DNA of 53,954 nucleotides, from contig JAAEMS010000013.1 in the NCBI GenBank assembly GCA_024225275.1, positions 1 through 53,954 of the forward strand, in the 5' to 3' direction. This DNA is from Actinomycetes bacterium (GTDB taxonomy: Bacteria; Actinomycetota; Acidimicrobiia; Acidimicrobiales; JAAEMS01). The translations under genes and the position numbers were made by a program. Shown here piece after piece: positions 15,099 to 24,387 of the stretch (the first letter of the stretch is position 1; each line of letters starts with the position of its first letter). The notes beneath the pieces are model-generated. The model was given only the letters and a program-made list of their open reading frames with translations, was not told the origin of the DNA and made no database searches.

Positions 15099-17624
15099 CT
15101 ACCAGGGAGTGCCGTCGGGCTTGAGATAGTCCTCGCTGATATGACCACCAGCGACCAGAGCCTGGTACTCCTCGCCGGTCAGACCCACCACTTCACGCCA
15201 CACGTACTCGTTGGCATCACCCAACCGGTTGATCGGTTCCCACCGCATGGGAGGAGCCGTCCACCGCCACTGATGGCCCGGAAACTCCCATTCGCCGATA
15301 TCGACCGAACCCTGAGGCCGGAAGAAGGCGCGGGCCCTCAGATGGGGATCCTGGTAGGCGTCGGCCTCGTCCATGACGGGACCGGCCGGTACGCCATGGG
15401 CCTGACAGCGATCGGTGACGACCCACCGGTCGAGGTGACGGGTCCACCCTTCGATGAGCTCGTCGAGCTCGTCGTGGTGCTCGCGGCGCCCAGCCGCCGA
15501 CCGGAATCGCTGATCGGCCGCCCACACCGGTGAACCCATGGCCGTCACGAGACCCTCCCATTCGGTGTCGGTGCCCACCGAGATCACCACCCAGCGGTCG
15601 TCGCCCTCGCAGGGGTAGCAGCCCTGGGGGGCCCGGGAGACATGGCGGTTGCCCATGGGCGGGTGAACCCGTCCGGTACGGGCCGCGTCGACGAAGTACT
15701 CGCCGATGTGTTGCATCATGACCTCGCTCTGGGGGAACTCGATCAGCTCCCCCTGCCCGGTGGCTTCCCGGCGGCGCAGGGCCAACATGGCGGCGAAGGC
15801 GCCCGCCGCCCCCGAGGTCGGGTCCATGTGGAAGGCGGCGGTGGTGCGCACCGGGTCGCCGTCTCGATAGCCGCGGATATGGGTGAGTCCGCACAGGGCC
15901 TCGAAGCTGGCCCCGAATCCGAGCCAGTTGGCGTAGGGCCCGGTCAGACCCATCGGTGGCATGCGCAGGGCGATGAAGCGGGGGTTTCGGGCGTGCAGGA
16001 CACCCCAGCCGATGCCCAGCTTGTCGAGCACGCCGACGGTGTTGTTCTCGACCAGGAGGTCGGCGTGATCGACCAGCCGCAGGAAGTGTTCGACGCCCTC
16101 GCTCTGACGCAGATCCAGGGTGCAGCTCAGCTTGTTCCGGGCCTGAGCCGACCACATGCCGTGCTTGTTCCAGGGCCGACCGGACACGTCGAGGTTCGGG
16201 TAGCCACCCCCGAGGGGCCCGGCATCGATGAGGCGAGCGGGGTCGGGACGGGGGCTGTTGCCCCGGGTGGCAGTGGGGAAGACCCACGGGTTGTCCACTC
16301 GGATGACCTCGGCCCCCAGGTCCGACAGGTGCATCGTGCAGGACGGGCCGGCCCAGACCACCGTCATGTCGAGCACCCGGACCCCTTCGAGGGGTAGACG
16401 GGGCTCGGCGGGGGTGGCCGGCACGCGGGCCGGGCGGCTGTGGGCCGCGACCTCGGCCCGGATCTCGGCGGCGTGCTGATCGAGGGTGGGCGCCGCTCTC
16501 CGCAGCCGCCACGAGTCACCCAGCCGGAACGGCGGACCCGGCTGACGCACCACGCCGGCGACCGGGTGGTCGACATCGACGAAGAAGCCCCGATCGACGA
16601 AGTGGGGGTCGTCGATGACGTCGACGGGGGCGTTCAGCGGGGTGACCGCCCAGCGGTGCGACTGGGCGTCCTCGGCCGCCGACTGCTTGTCGTGACTGAA
16701 CATCCACGGCACGAGCTGGGCTTCGATGGCTTCGCCGAGATCTTCGTCGACCATCCAGTTGGGGTTGGCGAACCGGTCAGCGAGCTCGGGATCGTCGAGG
16801 GTCTCGAGCATCCTGTCGTACCAGGCCGGAATGGTGAACACGAGGGCGTGGCCCTCGAGGGTGGGGTAGAAGCCCACCGGCAACACATTGACTCGGTCGG
16901 CGGGCTGACGGCCCTGGGCGATACCGGACCAGAGGTACCAGAGCAGGTGGGTCACCCGGCGGTCGATGCTGCCGGCCTGGGCCTCGAACATCGAGAGGTC
17001 GATATGGGTGCCCTGACCTGACTGCTCGGCGATCATCACCGCCGCCAAGGTGGCCGTGGCCCCAATGTTCCCGCACTGGTAGGTGGTGAGGTTGCCGCCC
17101 AGCTTCACCGGTTCGGCATCGTCGGTGCCGGTGGCGGTCATGGGGCCGCCCATGGCGTAGGTCACGATGTCTTCGCCGACCATCGCCGCGTAGGGCCCGT
17201 CCTGGCCGAATCGGGTGAACGAGCACATCACCACCGCCGGGTTGAGCTCCCTCATCGCCTCGAAACCGAGACCATGACCATCGAGCACCCCCGGAGCGAA
17301 CGACTCGATGACCACATCACTGGTGCGGATCAGATCGGTGATGAGCTGGCGATCGGCGGGGTTCTCGAGATCGGCGACGATCGACCGCTTGTCGGTACTG
17401 AGGTGGAGGAACAGAGCGCTCTGCTCGAGCGCCTCGTCGCTCTCGGGCTCGATGCCCTCGGGGAACGGTCCGTGCCGGCGGGACGGGTCGCCACCCGGCG
17501 GTTCCACCTTGATGACCTCGGCACCGAAGGCGGCCAGCATCTTGGCCGCGAAGGGGCCGGCGACGTCGGTGGCGAGCTCGAGAACCTGGACTCCGGCGAG
17601 GGGTTGGTCCTGGTCGGTACTCAC
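15099..17624 (-). CDS. Tandem CaiB/BaiF protein (type B), one catalytic Asp
   Basis: An 841-residue fusion of two complete CaiB/BaiF domains. The first runs from VQVLELATDVAGPFAAKMLAAFGAEVIKVE to about residue 390, the second from VRVLDMTVVWAGPSCTMHLSDLGAEVIRVD to the end. In the first half the catalytic-Asp region reads GGNLTTYQCGNIGATATLAAV, with Thr at the aligned position and no Asp. In the second half it reads FHMDPTSGAAGAFAAMLAL, with Asp601. The family forms interlocked dimers, so a covalent pseudo-dimer with one active half is likely. It overlaps the upstream tandem gene by 4 nt (ATGA), and the two are probably made together. It is paralogous to the 819-residue protein at 26468 (shared DNPWVFP and ATRG segments). 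Confidence 0.9.
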   Translation of the reverse strand: MSTDQDQPLAGVQVLELATDVAGPFAAKMLAAFGAEVIKVEPPGGDPSRRHGPFPEGIEPESDEALEQSALFLHLSTDKRSIVADLENPADRQLITDLIRTSDVVIESFAPGVLDGHGLGFEAMRELNPAVVMCSFTRFGQDGPYAAMVGEDIVTYAMGGPMTATGTDDAEPVKLGGNLTTYQCGNIGATATLAAVMIAEQSGQGTHIDLSMFEAQAGSIDRRVTHLLWYLWSGIAQGRQPADRVNVLPVGFYPTLEGHALVFTIPAWYDRMLETLDDPELADRFANPNWMVDEDLGEAIEAQLVPWMFSHDKQSAAEDAQSHRWAVTPLNAPVDVIDDPHFVDRGFFVDVDHPVAGVVRQPGPPFRLGDSWRLRRAAPTLDQHAAEIRAEVAAHSRPARVPATPAEPRLPLEGVRVLDMTVVWAGPSCTMHLSDLGAEVIRVDNPWVFPTATRGNSPRPDPARLIDAGPLGGGYPNLDVSGRPWNKHGMWSAQARNKLSCTLDLRQSEGVEHFLRLVDHADLLVENNTVGVLDKLGIGWGVLHARNPRFIALRMPPMGLTGPYANWLGFGASFEALCGLTHIRGYRDGDPVRTTAAFHMDPTSGAAGAFAAMLALRRREATGQGELIEFPQSEVMMQHIGEYFVDAARTGRVHPPMGNRHVSRAPQGCYPCEGDDRWVVISVGTDTEWEGLVTAMGSPVWAADQRFRSAAGRREHHDELDELIEGWTRHLDRWVVTDRCQAHGVPAGPVMDEADAYQDPHLRARAFFRPQGSVDIGEWEFPGHQWRWTAPPMRWEPINRLGDANEYVWREVVGLTGEEYQALVAGGHISEDYLKPDGTPW

Positions 17625-20059
17625 TCGAGCACCCCTGCGGCCACGACCTCGGAGAGTCTGTCGTCGTCATAGCCGAGGATGCCCAGCAGCACGTCGAACG
17701 TGTGCTGACCGAGGGACGGACCGGCATCGGTGAGCTCGGCACGCGACCTCGACATCTTGAAGCGGGGACCCTCGATCCAGAAGGTGCCGTGGTCGGCATG
17801 GTCGACCTCGCGGAAGTGGTGCCGGTGAACGAGCTGAGGGTCGTCGGCCAGATCGGAGCTGATCTGCACCATGTGGGCGGCGATCCCCACCGCCTGGAGC
17901 GTCTCCTGGAGCTCGAAGCCGTCGAGCTCGGCCGACCAGGTGCCAATCACCTCTTCGAGCTCGTCTTCACGGGCCCGGCGTGACTCCTGATCGAGCTCGG
18001 CAAGGTCGGTGTCGAATCCGGCCACCGCGCACAGAGCCCGCCACCGATCGTCGTCCTGCGCGGCGATGGCGATCCATCGATCGTCGCCGGCGACCGGGAA
18101 GGCTCCGTGGGGCACCATCTCGGGGTGACGGTTGCCCATGCCCGGCATCATCTGTCCGTTGACCTCGTAGTCGAGGACGGCGGGAGCCAGGAAGTTCATC
18201 GACGCCTCGGCCTGGGACATGTCGATGTACTGACCCTCGCCGGTGCGGTCGCGGTGCTCGAGCGCCGCCATCAGGGCACAGGTCAGGTACTTCGGTGCGA
18301 TGTAGTCGGTGTAGGCCCCGAACACTCCCGCCGGGTCGCGGTCGGGCCAACCCGTCATCTCGTAGAAGCCCGACATCGAAGCACCCATGGTGCCGAATCC
18401 GGCCAGGCTCGACAGGGGGCCGTTGTTCCCGAAGAGGCAGGTCGAGGCCACGATGATCTCGGGGTTGATCTCCTTGAGGTCGTCGTAGGACAGGCCCCAT
18501 TCGCGCATCGCCTTGGGCGAGAACGAGTCGGCCACGATGTCGGCCCAACGCACCAGATCCTCGATGATCCCGCGGGCGGCCGGGTTGTTGATGTCGATCG
18601 TGATTCCCAGCTTGCCCGCGTTCATGTTCTGGTAGAGGGCACTGTTCTCGGCTCCGCCCTCGTCGTTGAGGAAGGGCTGGATGGTGCGGGCCGTTTCGAT
18701 CCGGTTGGCCGACTCCACCCGGATGACGGTGGCTCCCTGGTCGGCCAGCACCCTGGTCGAGGCCGGGCCGGCCATGACCCACATGAAATCGAGGATCTTG
18801 ACCCCGTCGAGGGCACCCCCGGTTCGGGCTTCGGTGGTTGGGGGCAGTTCCTGACCGGTCCCGCGGTCGCGGTCGGCGGCCACCGTATCGGTGTCGGCCC
18901 CGAGCGTCGGAGGGGGCGACTCGATGGTCAGCGGGCTCTTCGACATCTTGGCCAGCGGGCCAGGCACCCGGACCGGATGATCGACGGTGGGCATCTCGAT
19001 GGTCCGCCAGAAGTCGCGAACCTCGTAGTGCTCGGTGCTCACCACGTCGGCCACATTGGTGATCGGCACCATGAGGAGGCGGCGGTCGAGGGCCTCCCGG
19101 AGGAGATCGGCCTTGGTGCGTTTGGCCGTGAACTCCTCGGCCACCCCCTGGAGGCGCGCGTACTCCTCCACCGGGACCTTGCCCGCCATCACGTCCTCGA
19201 CCATATTGATCCAGTCGAAGGACGCGTCCTCGGCTGAGCACTCCCCTTCCGAGTGGATCCACTCGAACAGCCGGGAACTGAACGGCCCCACCGCTTCACC
19301 GGCGAGAATCGTCGTCGACACATAGCCGTCGGCCGCCTTCGAGCGCAGCCGCACGAGGAACGGTCCGGCCTTGGTTCCCCCGCTCACCCGGGTGACCTGA
19401 CCGGCGTCCACCAGATGGGCGAGAGCGAACGACTGGGTGGCCTGGAGGATCGCCTGCTGGGCGCTGACGTCGACGTGCTGGCCGAGGCCCGACAGGCGCC
19501 GTTCCCGCAGGGCGATCACCGAGGCGGCGGCGGCCTCGGCCGAAGCGTGAAGGAAGCCCTGATCGAGGGGGATGCGCAGGGGGGCGCGGTCGGTGTCACC
19601 CATCATGCTCATCTGCATGCCGGCGGCCACCACGGTCAGGTCGGTGGCGGCCCAGTTCGCTTTGGGGCCGGTCTGACCGAATGGGGTGATCGACGTGTAC
19701 ACGAGGGCCGGATTGACCGCCGCCAGGTCATCGGGTCCGAGGCCCCGGGCGGCCATGGCGCCAGGAGGGTCGGATTCGATGAGGAGGTCGGCGCTGCGCA
19801 CCAGATCGAGGAGGCGGTCGCGGCCGGCGGCGTCATCGAGGTCGATGATCACACTGCGCTTGCCCCGGTTGTAGCTCCAGAACCACAGGGAGTTCTCGGG
19901 GTCGCCCTCGTGACCGGCAACGAAGGGGCCAACCCGCCGGGATCGGCTCCCCCCAGGCGGCTCCACCAGGATCACCTCGGCTCCCAGATCGGCCAGGGCC
20001 TGGCCGGCCAACTGGCCTCGATGGTCACTCAGGTCGAGAACGCGGAAGTCAGACAGCAT
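17621..20059 (-). CDS. Tandem CaiB/BaiF protein (type A), one catalytic Asp
   Basis: An 812-residue fusion of two CaiB/BaiF domains. The first starts FRVLDLSDHRGQLAGQALADLGAEVILVEPPGG, the second VKILDFMWVMAGPASTRVLADQGATVIRVE at about residue 410. In the first half the aligned catalytic position is Phe (LDQGFLHASAEAAAASVIAL); in the second it is Asp585 (AYTDYIAPKYLTCALMAAL). First gene of a two-gene unit with the type B tandem protein (4-nt overlap). It is paralogous to the 808-residue protein at 29938, which shares the DLGAEVILVEPPGG opening. The start ATG lies 6 nt after TAGATC, a weak leaderless-type box. It is divergent from the acyl-CoA synthetase across 140 bp. Confidence 0.9.
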   Translation of the reverse strand: MLSDFRVLDLSDHRGQLAGQALADLGAEVILVEPPGGSRSRRVGPFVAGHEGDPENSLWFWSYNRGKRSVIIDLDDAAGRDRLLDLVRSADLLIESDPPGAMAARGLGPDDLAAVNPALVYTSITPFGQTGPKANWAATDLTVVAAGMQMSMMGDTDRAPLRIPLDQGFLHASAEAAAASVIALRERRLSGLGQHVDVSAQQAILQATQSFALAHLVDAGQVTRVSGGTKAGPFLVRLRSKAADGYVSTTILAGEAVGPFSSRLFEWIHSEGECSAEDASFDWINMVEDVMAGKVPVEEYARLQGVAEEFTAKRTKADLLREALDRRLLMVPITNVADVVSTEHYEVRDFWRTIEMPTVDHPVRVPGPLAKMSKSPLTIESPPPTLGADTDTVAADRDRGTGQELPPTTEARTGGALDGVKILDFMWVMAGPASTRVLADQGATVIRVESANRIETARTIQPFLNDEGGAENSALYQNMNAGKLGITIDINNPAARGIIEDLVRWADIVADSFSPKAMREWGLSYDDLKEINPEIIVASTCLFGNNGPLSSLAGFGTMGASMSGFYEMTGWPDRDPAGVFGAYTDYIAPKYLTCALMAALEHRDRTGEGQYIDMSQAEASMNFLAPAVLDYEVNGQMMPGMGNRHPEMVPHGAFPVAGDDRWIAIAAQDDDRWRALCAVAGFDTDLAELDQESRRAREDELEEVIGTWSAELDGFELQETLQAVGIAAHMVQISSDLADDPQLVHRHHFREVDHADHGTFWIEGPRFKMSRSRAELTDAGPSLGQHTFDVLLGILGYDDDRLSEVVAAGVLE

Positions 20060-20199
20060 GAGAAAGATCTACTCCACGAACGGCTCCCGCGCCCAGTATC
20101 ACAACTGCCTTCGACCCAGGGGGCCCGGTCGCGGTACCTTCGTCACCGGCCTACGACTGTCGCGTCTGTCCGCGACGGCCACATCACCCAGGGGGACCC

Positions 20200-21756
20200 G
20201 TGAATCTCGCCAGCCTGCTCGACCTGCCGTCGATGATCGTGCCCGAGTCAATCGTGCTCATCGACACCACCGCCCCTGGCGGGACCCGCCAGGTCACCTA
20301 CGAGGAGCTCCGAGAGGGTGTGTCCAAGGTCGCCGGGCTACTCATGAGCCTCGGGGTCGAACAGGGTGATCGGGTGGGCGTCTACGCCACCAACTCCACC
20401 GAGTGCATCGAGGCCATGTTCGGCGCCTCGGCCCTGGGCGCCACCATCGTGCCCATGAACTACCGGGCCGCCGACGAGGAAACGGCCCACCTCCTGGCCG
20501 ACTCGGGCTCGAAGGTCGTGTTCAGCGAAACCCGCTACCAGGACCTCATCGAGGCCAACCGGCCCGACTCCCTCGAACACCTGATCCTGCTCGACGACGG
20601 CTATGGGGCCCAGCGCGACGACGCCGACGAATACCCCCTGGTGAACGAGGTCGATGACGATGACCTGGCCACCCTGCTCTACACCTCGGGCACCACCTCG
20701 CTGCCCAAGGGCGTGAAGCTCACCCACGGCGCCCTCAGCGGCTACATCATGGGCGCCAACGACGCCGCCGACGGCAGCGACCTGGGACGCATGATCCTGG
20801 CTGCGCCCCTCTACCACGTGGCCGGCCTGACCTCGATGCTCAATGCCCTGTATTCGGGCCGGGTCACCGTGGTCATGGCCCAGTTCGAAGCTGAGAAGTG
20901 GCTCGACACACTGGCCGCCCAGCGGGCCACCCACGCCTTCCTGGTGCCCACCATGCTGGCCCGGATCCTCGACGCCCCGAACCTGGATTCGACCGATCTG
21001 TCGTCGCTCGAGGCGGTCACCTACGGCGCCGCCCCCATGCCGCCGGCCGTCATCCGTCGGGCCATCGACATGTTCCCCGACAGTGTCGGCTTCTCGGGTG
21101 CCTACGGCCAGACCGAAACCACCTCGACCGTGGCCGTCCTCGGGCCCGACGACCACGATCTCGCCGGCGCCGCTGACGAGACCGAGCGCAACCAGCGCCT
21201 AGCCCGGCTCCGTTCGGTCGGTGAGGTCCTCGACGACGTGGCCGTGCGCGTCGTCAGCCCCGACGGTCAGGTCCTCGACACTGGCGAGATCGGCGAAGTC
21301 CAGCTCATGACCTACCGGGCCATGGACGGTTACTGGGGCGCCGAGGAGAAGACCCGGGTCACCATCGACGACGAGGGTTGGGTCCACACCGGTGACCTCG
21401 GCTACCTCGACGACGACAACTACCTGTTCCTCACCGGTCGGGCCGGCGACATGATCATCCGCGGTGGCGAGAACGTGGCCCCCGAAGAGATCGAGGCCGT
21501 CATCTACGAGTTGCCCACCGTGGTCGAGGTCGCGGTGGTCGGTATCCCCGACGAAGAGTGGGGCGAGCGCATCGTCGCTGCCGTGGTGCTGCGTGAAGGG
21601 GGCACCACCGAGGCCCTCGACGCCCACTGCCACGAGCACCTGGCCCCGTTCAAGCGGCCCACCGCCTGGCACGTCATCGGGGAGCTCCCCCGCACCTCGA
21701 CCGGCAAGGTCCTGCGCCGCAATCTCATCCCCGTCCTCGAAGAACTCGGCCTCTGA
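20200..21756 (+). CDS. Acyl-CoA synthetase (AMP-binding/ANL superfamily)
   Basis: A 518-residue adenylate-forming enzyme with a GTG start behind CAGGGGGAC. The P-loop is LLYTSGTTSLPKGVKLTH, A5 is GAYGQTETTST, A7 is GWVHTGDLGYLDDD, A8 is RAGDMIIRGGENVAPEEIE, and A10 is PRTSTGKVLRR with the catalytic Lys. Overall it resembles medium/long-chain or aromatic acyl-CoA ligases. It activates a carboxylic acid with ATP and CoA and so could make the CoA ester that the flanking CaiB-type enzymes use or exchange (inference). TACCTT about 50 nt upstream may be its -10 box. Length is normal and all core motifs are intact. Confidence 0.93.
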   Translation: MNLASLLDLPSMIVPESIVLIDTTAPGGTRQVTYEELREGVSKVAGLLMSLGVEQGDRVGVYATNSTECIEAMFGASALGATIVPMNYRAADEETAHLLADSGSKVVFSETRYQDLIEANRPDSLEHLILLDDGYGAQRDDADEYPLVNEVDDDDLATLLYTSGTTSLPKGVKLTHGALSGYIMGANDAADGSDLGRMILAAPLYHVAGLTSMLNALYSGRVTVVMAQFEAEKWLDTLAAQRATHAFLVPTMLARILDAPNLDSTDLSSLEAVTYGAAPMPPAVIRRAIDMFPDSVGFSGAYGQTETTSTVAVLGPDDHDLAGAADETERNQRLARLRSVGEVLDDVAVRVVSPDGQVLDTGEIGEVQLMTYRAMDGYWGAEEKTRVTIDDEGWVHTGDLGYLDDDNYLFLTGRAGDMIIRGGENVAPEEIEAVIYELPTVVEVAVVGIPDEEWGERIVAAVVLREGGTTEALDAHCHEHLAPFKRPTAWHVIGELPRTSTGKVLRRNLIPVLEELGL

Positions 21757-21763
21757 GTCGTCG

Positions 21764-21777
21764 CCGCCTCACGGTGG
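21764..21777 (+). terminator. Hairpin after the acyl-CoA synthetase gene
   Basis: CCGCC-TCAC-GGTGG forms a 5-bp stem (one G-T pair) with a 4-nt loop, 7 nt after the stop codon. There is no U-tract. Nearly the same 16 bases occur at 32397-32412 after another gene. Confidence 0.3.
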
Positions 21778-21790
21778 ACACTTCGGTTGA

Positions 21791-23140
21791 GTGCGCACCT
21801 CACCCAATGACTCGACCCTGGTCCGGGGGCGGATTCTCACCCTCGAACCCAGGATTCTCGGCACCAACGCCGTGCTCATACGGGACGGCCGGGTGGCCGT
21901 GGTGGGCATGACCGCGATCGACCAAGCGGGCCCCGATGCTGGGGTAGTCGAACTGGCCGGCAACCAGGTCGCCGTACCGGGCTTCGTAGACGAGCACCTT
22001 CACCTGCTGTCGATGGCCGCCGCCCAGTGCTCGATCGACGCCGACCGGACCACGATCGATGGTGTTCTGGCCGCGATCGCCTCCCAAGCAGAGGTGCTTC
22101 CAACCGGCACCTGGGTCCGAGGTGTCGGCTACGACGATGCCCTGGTCGCCGAGCGCCGGCACCCCACCCGCCACGAGCTCGACCGGGCCGGAGGAGGGAG
22201 GCCCGTTGTCCTGCACCACCGCACCGGGCATGTAGCCGTGCTCAGCTCGGCCGCGCTCGCGGCGGTCGGCGAACCCGATCACCCCGACGGCATCCTCTCT
22301 GACCGCCACGACCTACTCGATCGGGTGCCCAGGCTCGACCCAACCCAGCTCGCAGCGGCCCTCGACGCAGTACTGACCGACCTCGCGGCGGCTGGCATGG
22401 TGGCGGTCACCGATGCCACCCACACAAACGACCGAGACACACTCGACTTCCTCGACCGGCCGTCTCCCGTCGAGGTCACCGCCATGGTCGGGTGGGACCG
22501 GTTGGCCGGACTGCGTTACGGCGACCGTGTAGGCCAAGTCAGGGTGGGCCACGCCAAAGTGATGCCGGGGGCTGACGATCAGGCCCTGACTTGCGACGGC
22601 TTGTCGGTGCCCCTCAGAAGGGCGGTGGCCGCCGCCCATGATGCCGGCTTCCCGGTAGCCGTCCATGTCATGGACATCGACACTCTCGCCGCGACCATCG
22701 ATGCGCTGGGAGCCTCACCCCCTCCCGCGGGCCTTCACGATCGCATCGAGCACTGCGCCCTCGCCCTACCCGGACAGCTCGACGCCCTGGCCACTCTCCC
22801 CGTCGAAGTCGTCACCCAGCCATCGTTCCTCTCCCACCGGGCCGCCAAGTATCGCCACCAGCTGAGTGAGATCGAGCACCAGTGGCTGTGGCCTCTCGAG
22901 TCGCTGATCCACCGCGAGATCCCGGTCCACTTCTCCTCCGACGCTCCCGTCGTTCCCGCCCGGCCCGATGAGTGGATCGCCGCGGCCATGGATACGGAGC
23001 TTCGGCCCGGCGAGAAGCTGTTCTGGCTCGACGCCCTGGAGGCGGCCACCGGGGGCCAGCTCGAGGTCGGCTCCTCTGGCCGGCTGGTCGTCATGGCCGA
23101 GGATCTCTGCTCGATCGAGCGCGTCCTCGGGGCTGACTAG
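21791..23140 (+). CDS. Amidohydrolase family protein (YtcJ-like)
   Basis: A 449-residue TIM-barrel metal-dependent hydrolase with a GTG start. It begins LVRGRILTLEPRILGTNAVLIRDGRVAVVG (composite beta-sandwich part). Metal ligands are in FVDEHLHLL (HxH), VAVHVMD and RIEHCAL, and the catalytic Asp is in HFSSDAPVV; VGHAKVM supplies a possible lysine. YtcJ-type members are usually 520-560 residues, and this one is shorter mainly in the middle. It follows the acyl-CoA synthetase by 34 bp and leads to the CaiB operon. It could release an acid from an amide or ester for the ligase next door (inference). Confidence 0.82.
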   Translation: MRTSPNDSTLVRGRILTLEPRILGTNAVLIRDGRVAVVGMTAIDQAGPDAGVVELAGNQVAVPGFVDEHLHLLSMAAAQCSIDADRTTIDGVLAAIASQAEVLPTGTWVRGVGYDDALVAERRHPTRHELDRAGGGRPVVLHHRTGHVAVLSSAALAAVGEPDHPDGILSDRHDLLDRVPRLDPTQLAAALDAVLTDLAAAGMVAVTDATHTNDRDTLDFLDRPSPVEVTAMVGWDRLAGLRYGDRVGQVRVGHAKVMPGADDQALTCDGLSVPLRRAVAAAHDAGFPVAVHVMDIDTLAATIDALGASPPPAGLHDRIEHCALALPGQLDALATLPVEVVTQPSFLSHRAAKYRHQLSEIEHQWLWPLESLIHREIPVHFSSDAPVVPARPDEWIAAAMDTELRPGEKLFWLDALEAATGGQLEVGSSGRLVVMAEDLCSIERVLGAD

Positions 23141-23190
23141 GGCCACGGCGACAGCACTAGTCTCTGCGGGACAGCGAGCGAGGGGAACCG

Positions 23191-24387
23191 ATGCCGGGAC
23201 CGATGGACGGCGTGAAGGTGGTGGAAATGGGGGTCTGGATCGCCGGACCCTCGTGTGGTGGCATTCTGGCCGACTGGGGGGCCGAGGTCGTCAAGGTCGA
23301 ACCCCTGACCGGCGACCCCTTCCGCAGCCTCGAGTGGCTCTACCCCGGCCAGATCAACCCCCCGTTCGAGCTCGACAACCGGGGCAAACGGTCGCTGGCC
23401 ATCGACATCACCACCCCGGGCGGTATCGAGGTCCTGCATCAACTCCTCGACCAGGCCGACGTGTTCGTCACCAACTTCCGACCCGGTGGGCTCGAACGGG
23501 CGGGCCTCGACTACGAGACCCTGCACGCCCGCTACCCGTCCCTGATCTACGCGGCGGTCACCGGGTACGGGCTCACGGGACCCGACCGTGATCGGGCCGC
23601 CTACGACGTGGGCGCCTTCTGGAGCCGTGCCGGGATCGCCGCCGCCCTCACTCCCGAAGGCGGCGAACTGCCGTATCAGCGGGGCGGGATGGGTGACCAC
23701 ATGACCGGCATGTCGGCGGCCGGTGGTGTCTCCGCGGCCCTGTTCCACCGCGAGAAGACCGGCGAGGGGCAGCTGGTGCTGACCTCACTGCTGCGCCTGG
23801 GCACCTACATGCTCGGGTGGGACCAGAATGTCACCGCCCGGATCGGCACCGACACCGAAGGCACACCACGGAGCGGGCCGCCCAACCCCCTCATCAACGC
23901 CTACACCTGCCAGGGTGGCGATCGGCTCTGGATGCTGGGGCTCGAGGGCGAGCGCCACTGGCCCGATGTCATCCGCGCCCTCGACCAGCCCGAGTGGGCC
24001 GACGACCCGCGCTTCTCCGCCATCGAGTTGCGCAAGGAGAACTGCGCCGAGCTCACCGCCGCCATCGACGAGGTCATGGCCACCCGCAGCCGCGACGAGT
24101 GGGGCACGGTCTTCGACGCCGAAGACGTGTGGTGGGCTCCGGTGCAGTCCACCGGCGATCTCCGCAACGACGAGCAGGCCCACGCCATCGGGTGCTGGAC
24201 CGACGTGCCCCTACCCGAAGGCGGCACCGCCGAGATGGTATCGACGCCCGTCGATTTCTCGGCCACCCCCTGGGAGGTCACCGGCCCGGTGCCCGAGCTG
24301 GGCCAACACACCGAGTTGGTGCTCATGGAGCTCGGAGTCGACTGGGACCACATCGAACAGCTGAAGGAAGACGGAGTGATCCACTGA
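23191..24387 (+). CDS. CaiB/BaiF CoA-transferase, catalytic Asp169 present
   Basis: A 398-residue single-domain class III CoA-transferase of canonical length. It opens VKVVEMGVWIAGPSCGGILADWGAEVVKVEP, has NRGKRSLAIDI and NFRPGG, and carries the catalytic aspartate in GMGDHMTGMSAAGGVSAAL, at residue 169 exactly as in formyl-CoA:oxalate transferase. The end LGVDWDHIEQLKEDGVIH is typical. ATG 23191 is preceded by GAGGGGAAC; TAGTCT at 23158 is a possible -10 box. Its stop overlaps the next start (TGATG), so it is coupled to the 686-residue tandem protein, a possible heteromeric partner. Substrate pair unknown. Confidence 0.92.
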   Translation: MPGPMDGVKVVEMGVWIAGPSCGGILADWGAEVVKVEPLTGDPFRSLEWLYPGQINPPFELDNRGKRSLAIDITTPGGIEVLHQLLDQADVFVTNFRPGGLERAGLDYETLHARYPSLIYAAVTGYGLTGPDRDRAAYDVGAFWSRAGIAAALTPEGGELPYQRGGMGDHMTGMSAAGGVSAALFHREKTGEGQLVLTSLLRLGTYMLGWDQNVTARIGTDTEGTPRSGPPNPLINAYTCQGGDRLWMLGLEGERHWPDVIRALDQPEWADDPRFSAIELRKENCAELTAAIDEVMATRSRDEWGTVFDAEDVWWAPVQSTGDLRNDEQAHAIGCWTDVPLPEGGTAEMVSTPVDFSATPWEVTGPVPELGQHTELVLMELGVDWDHIEQLKEDGVIH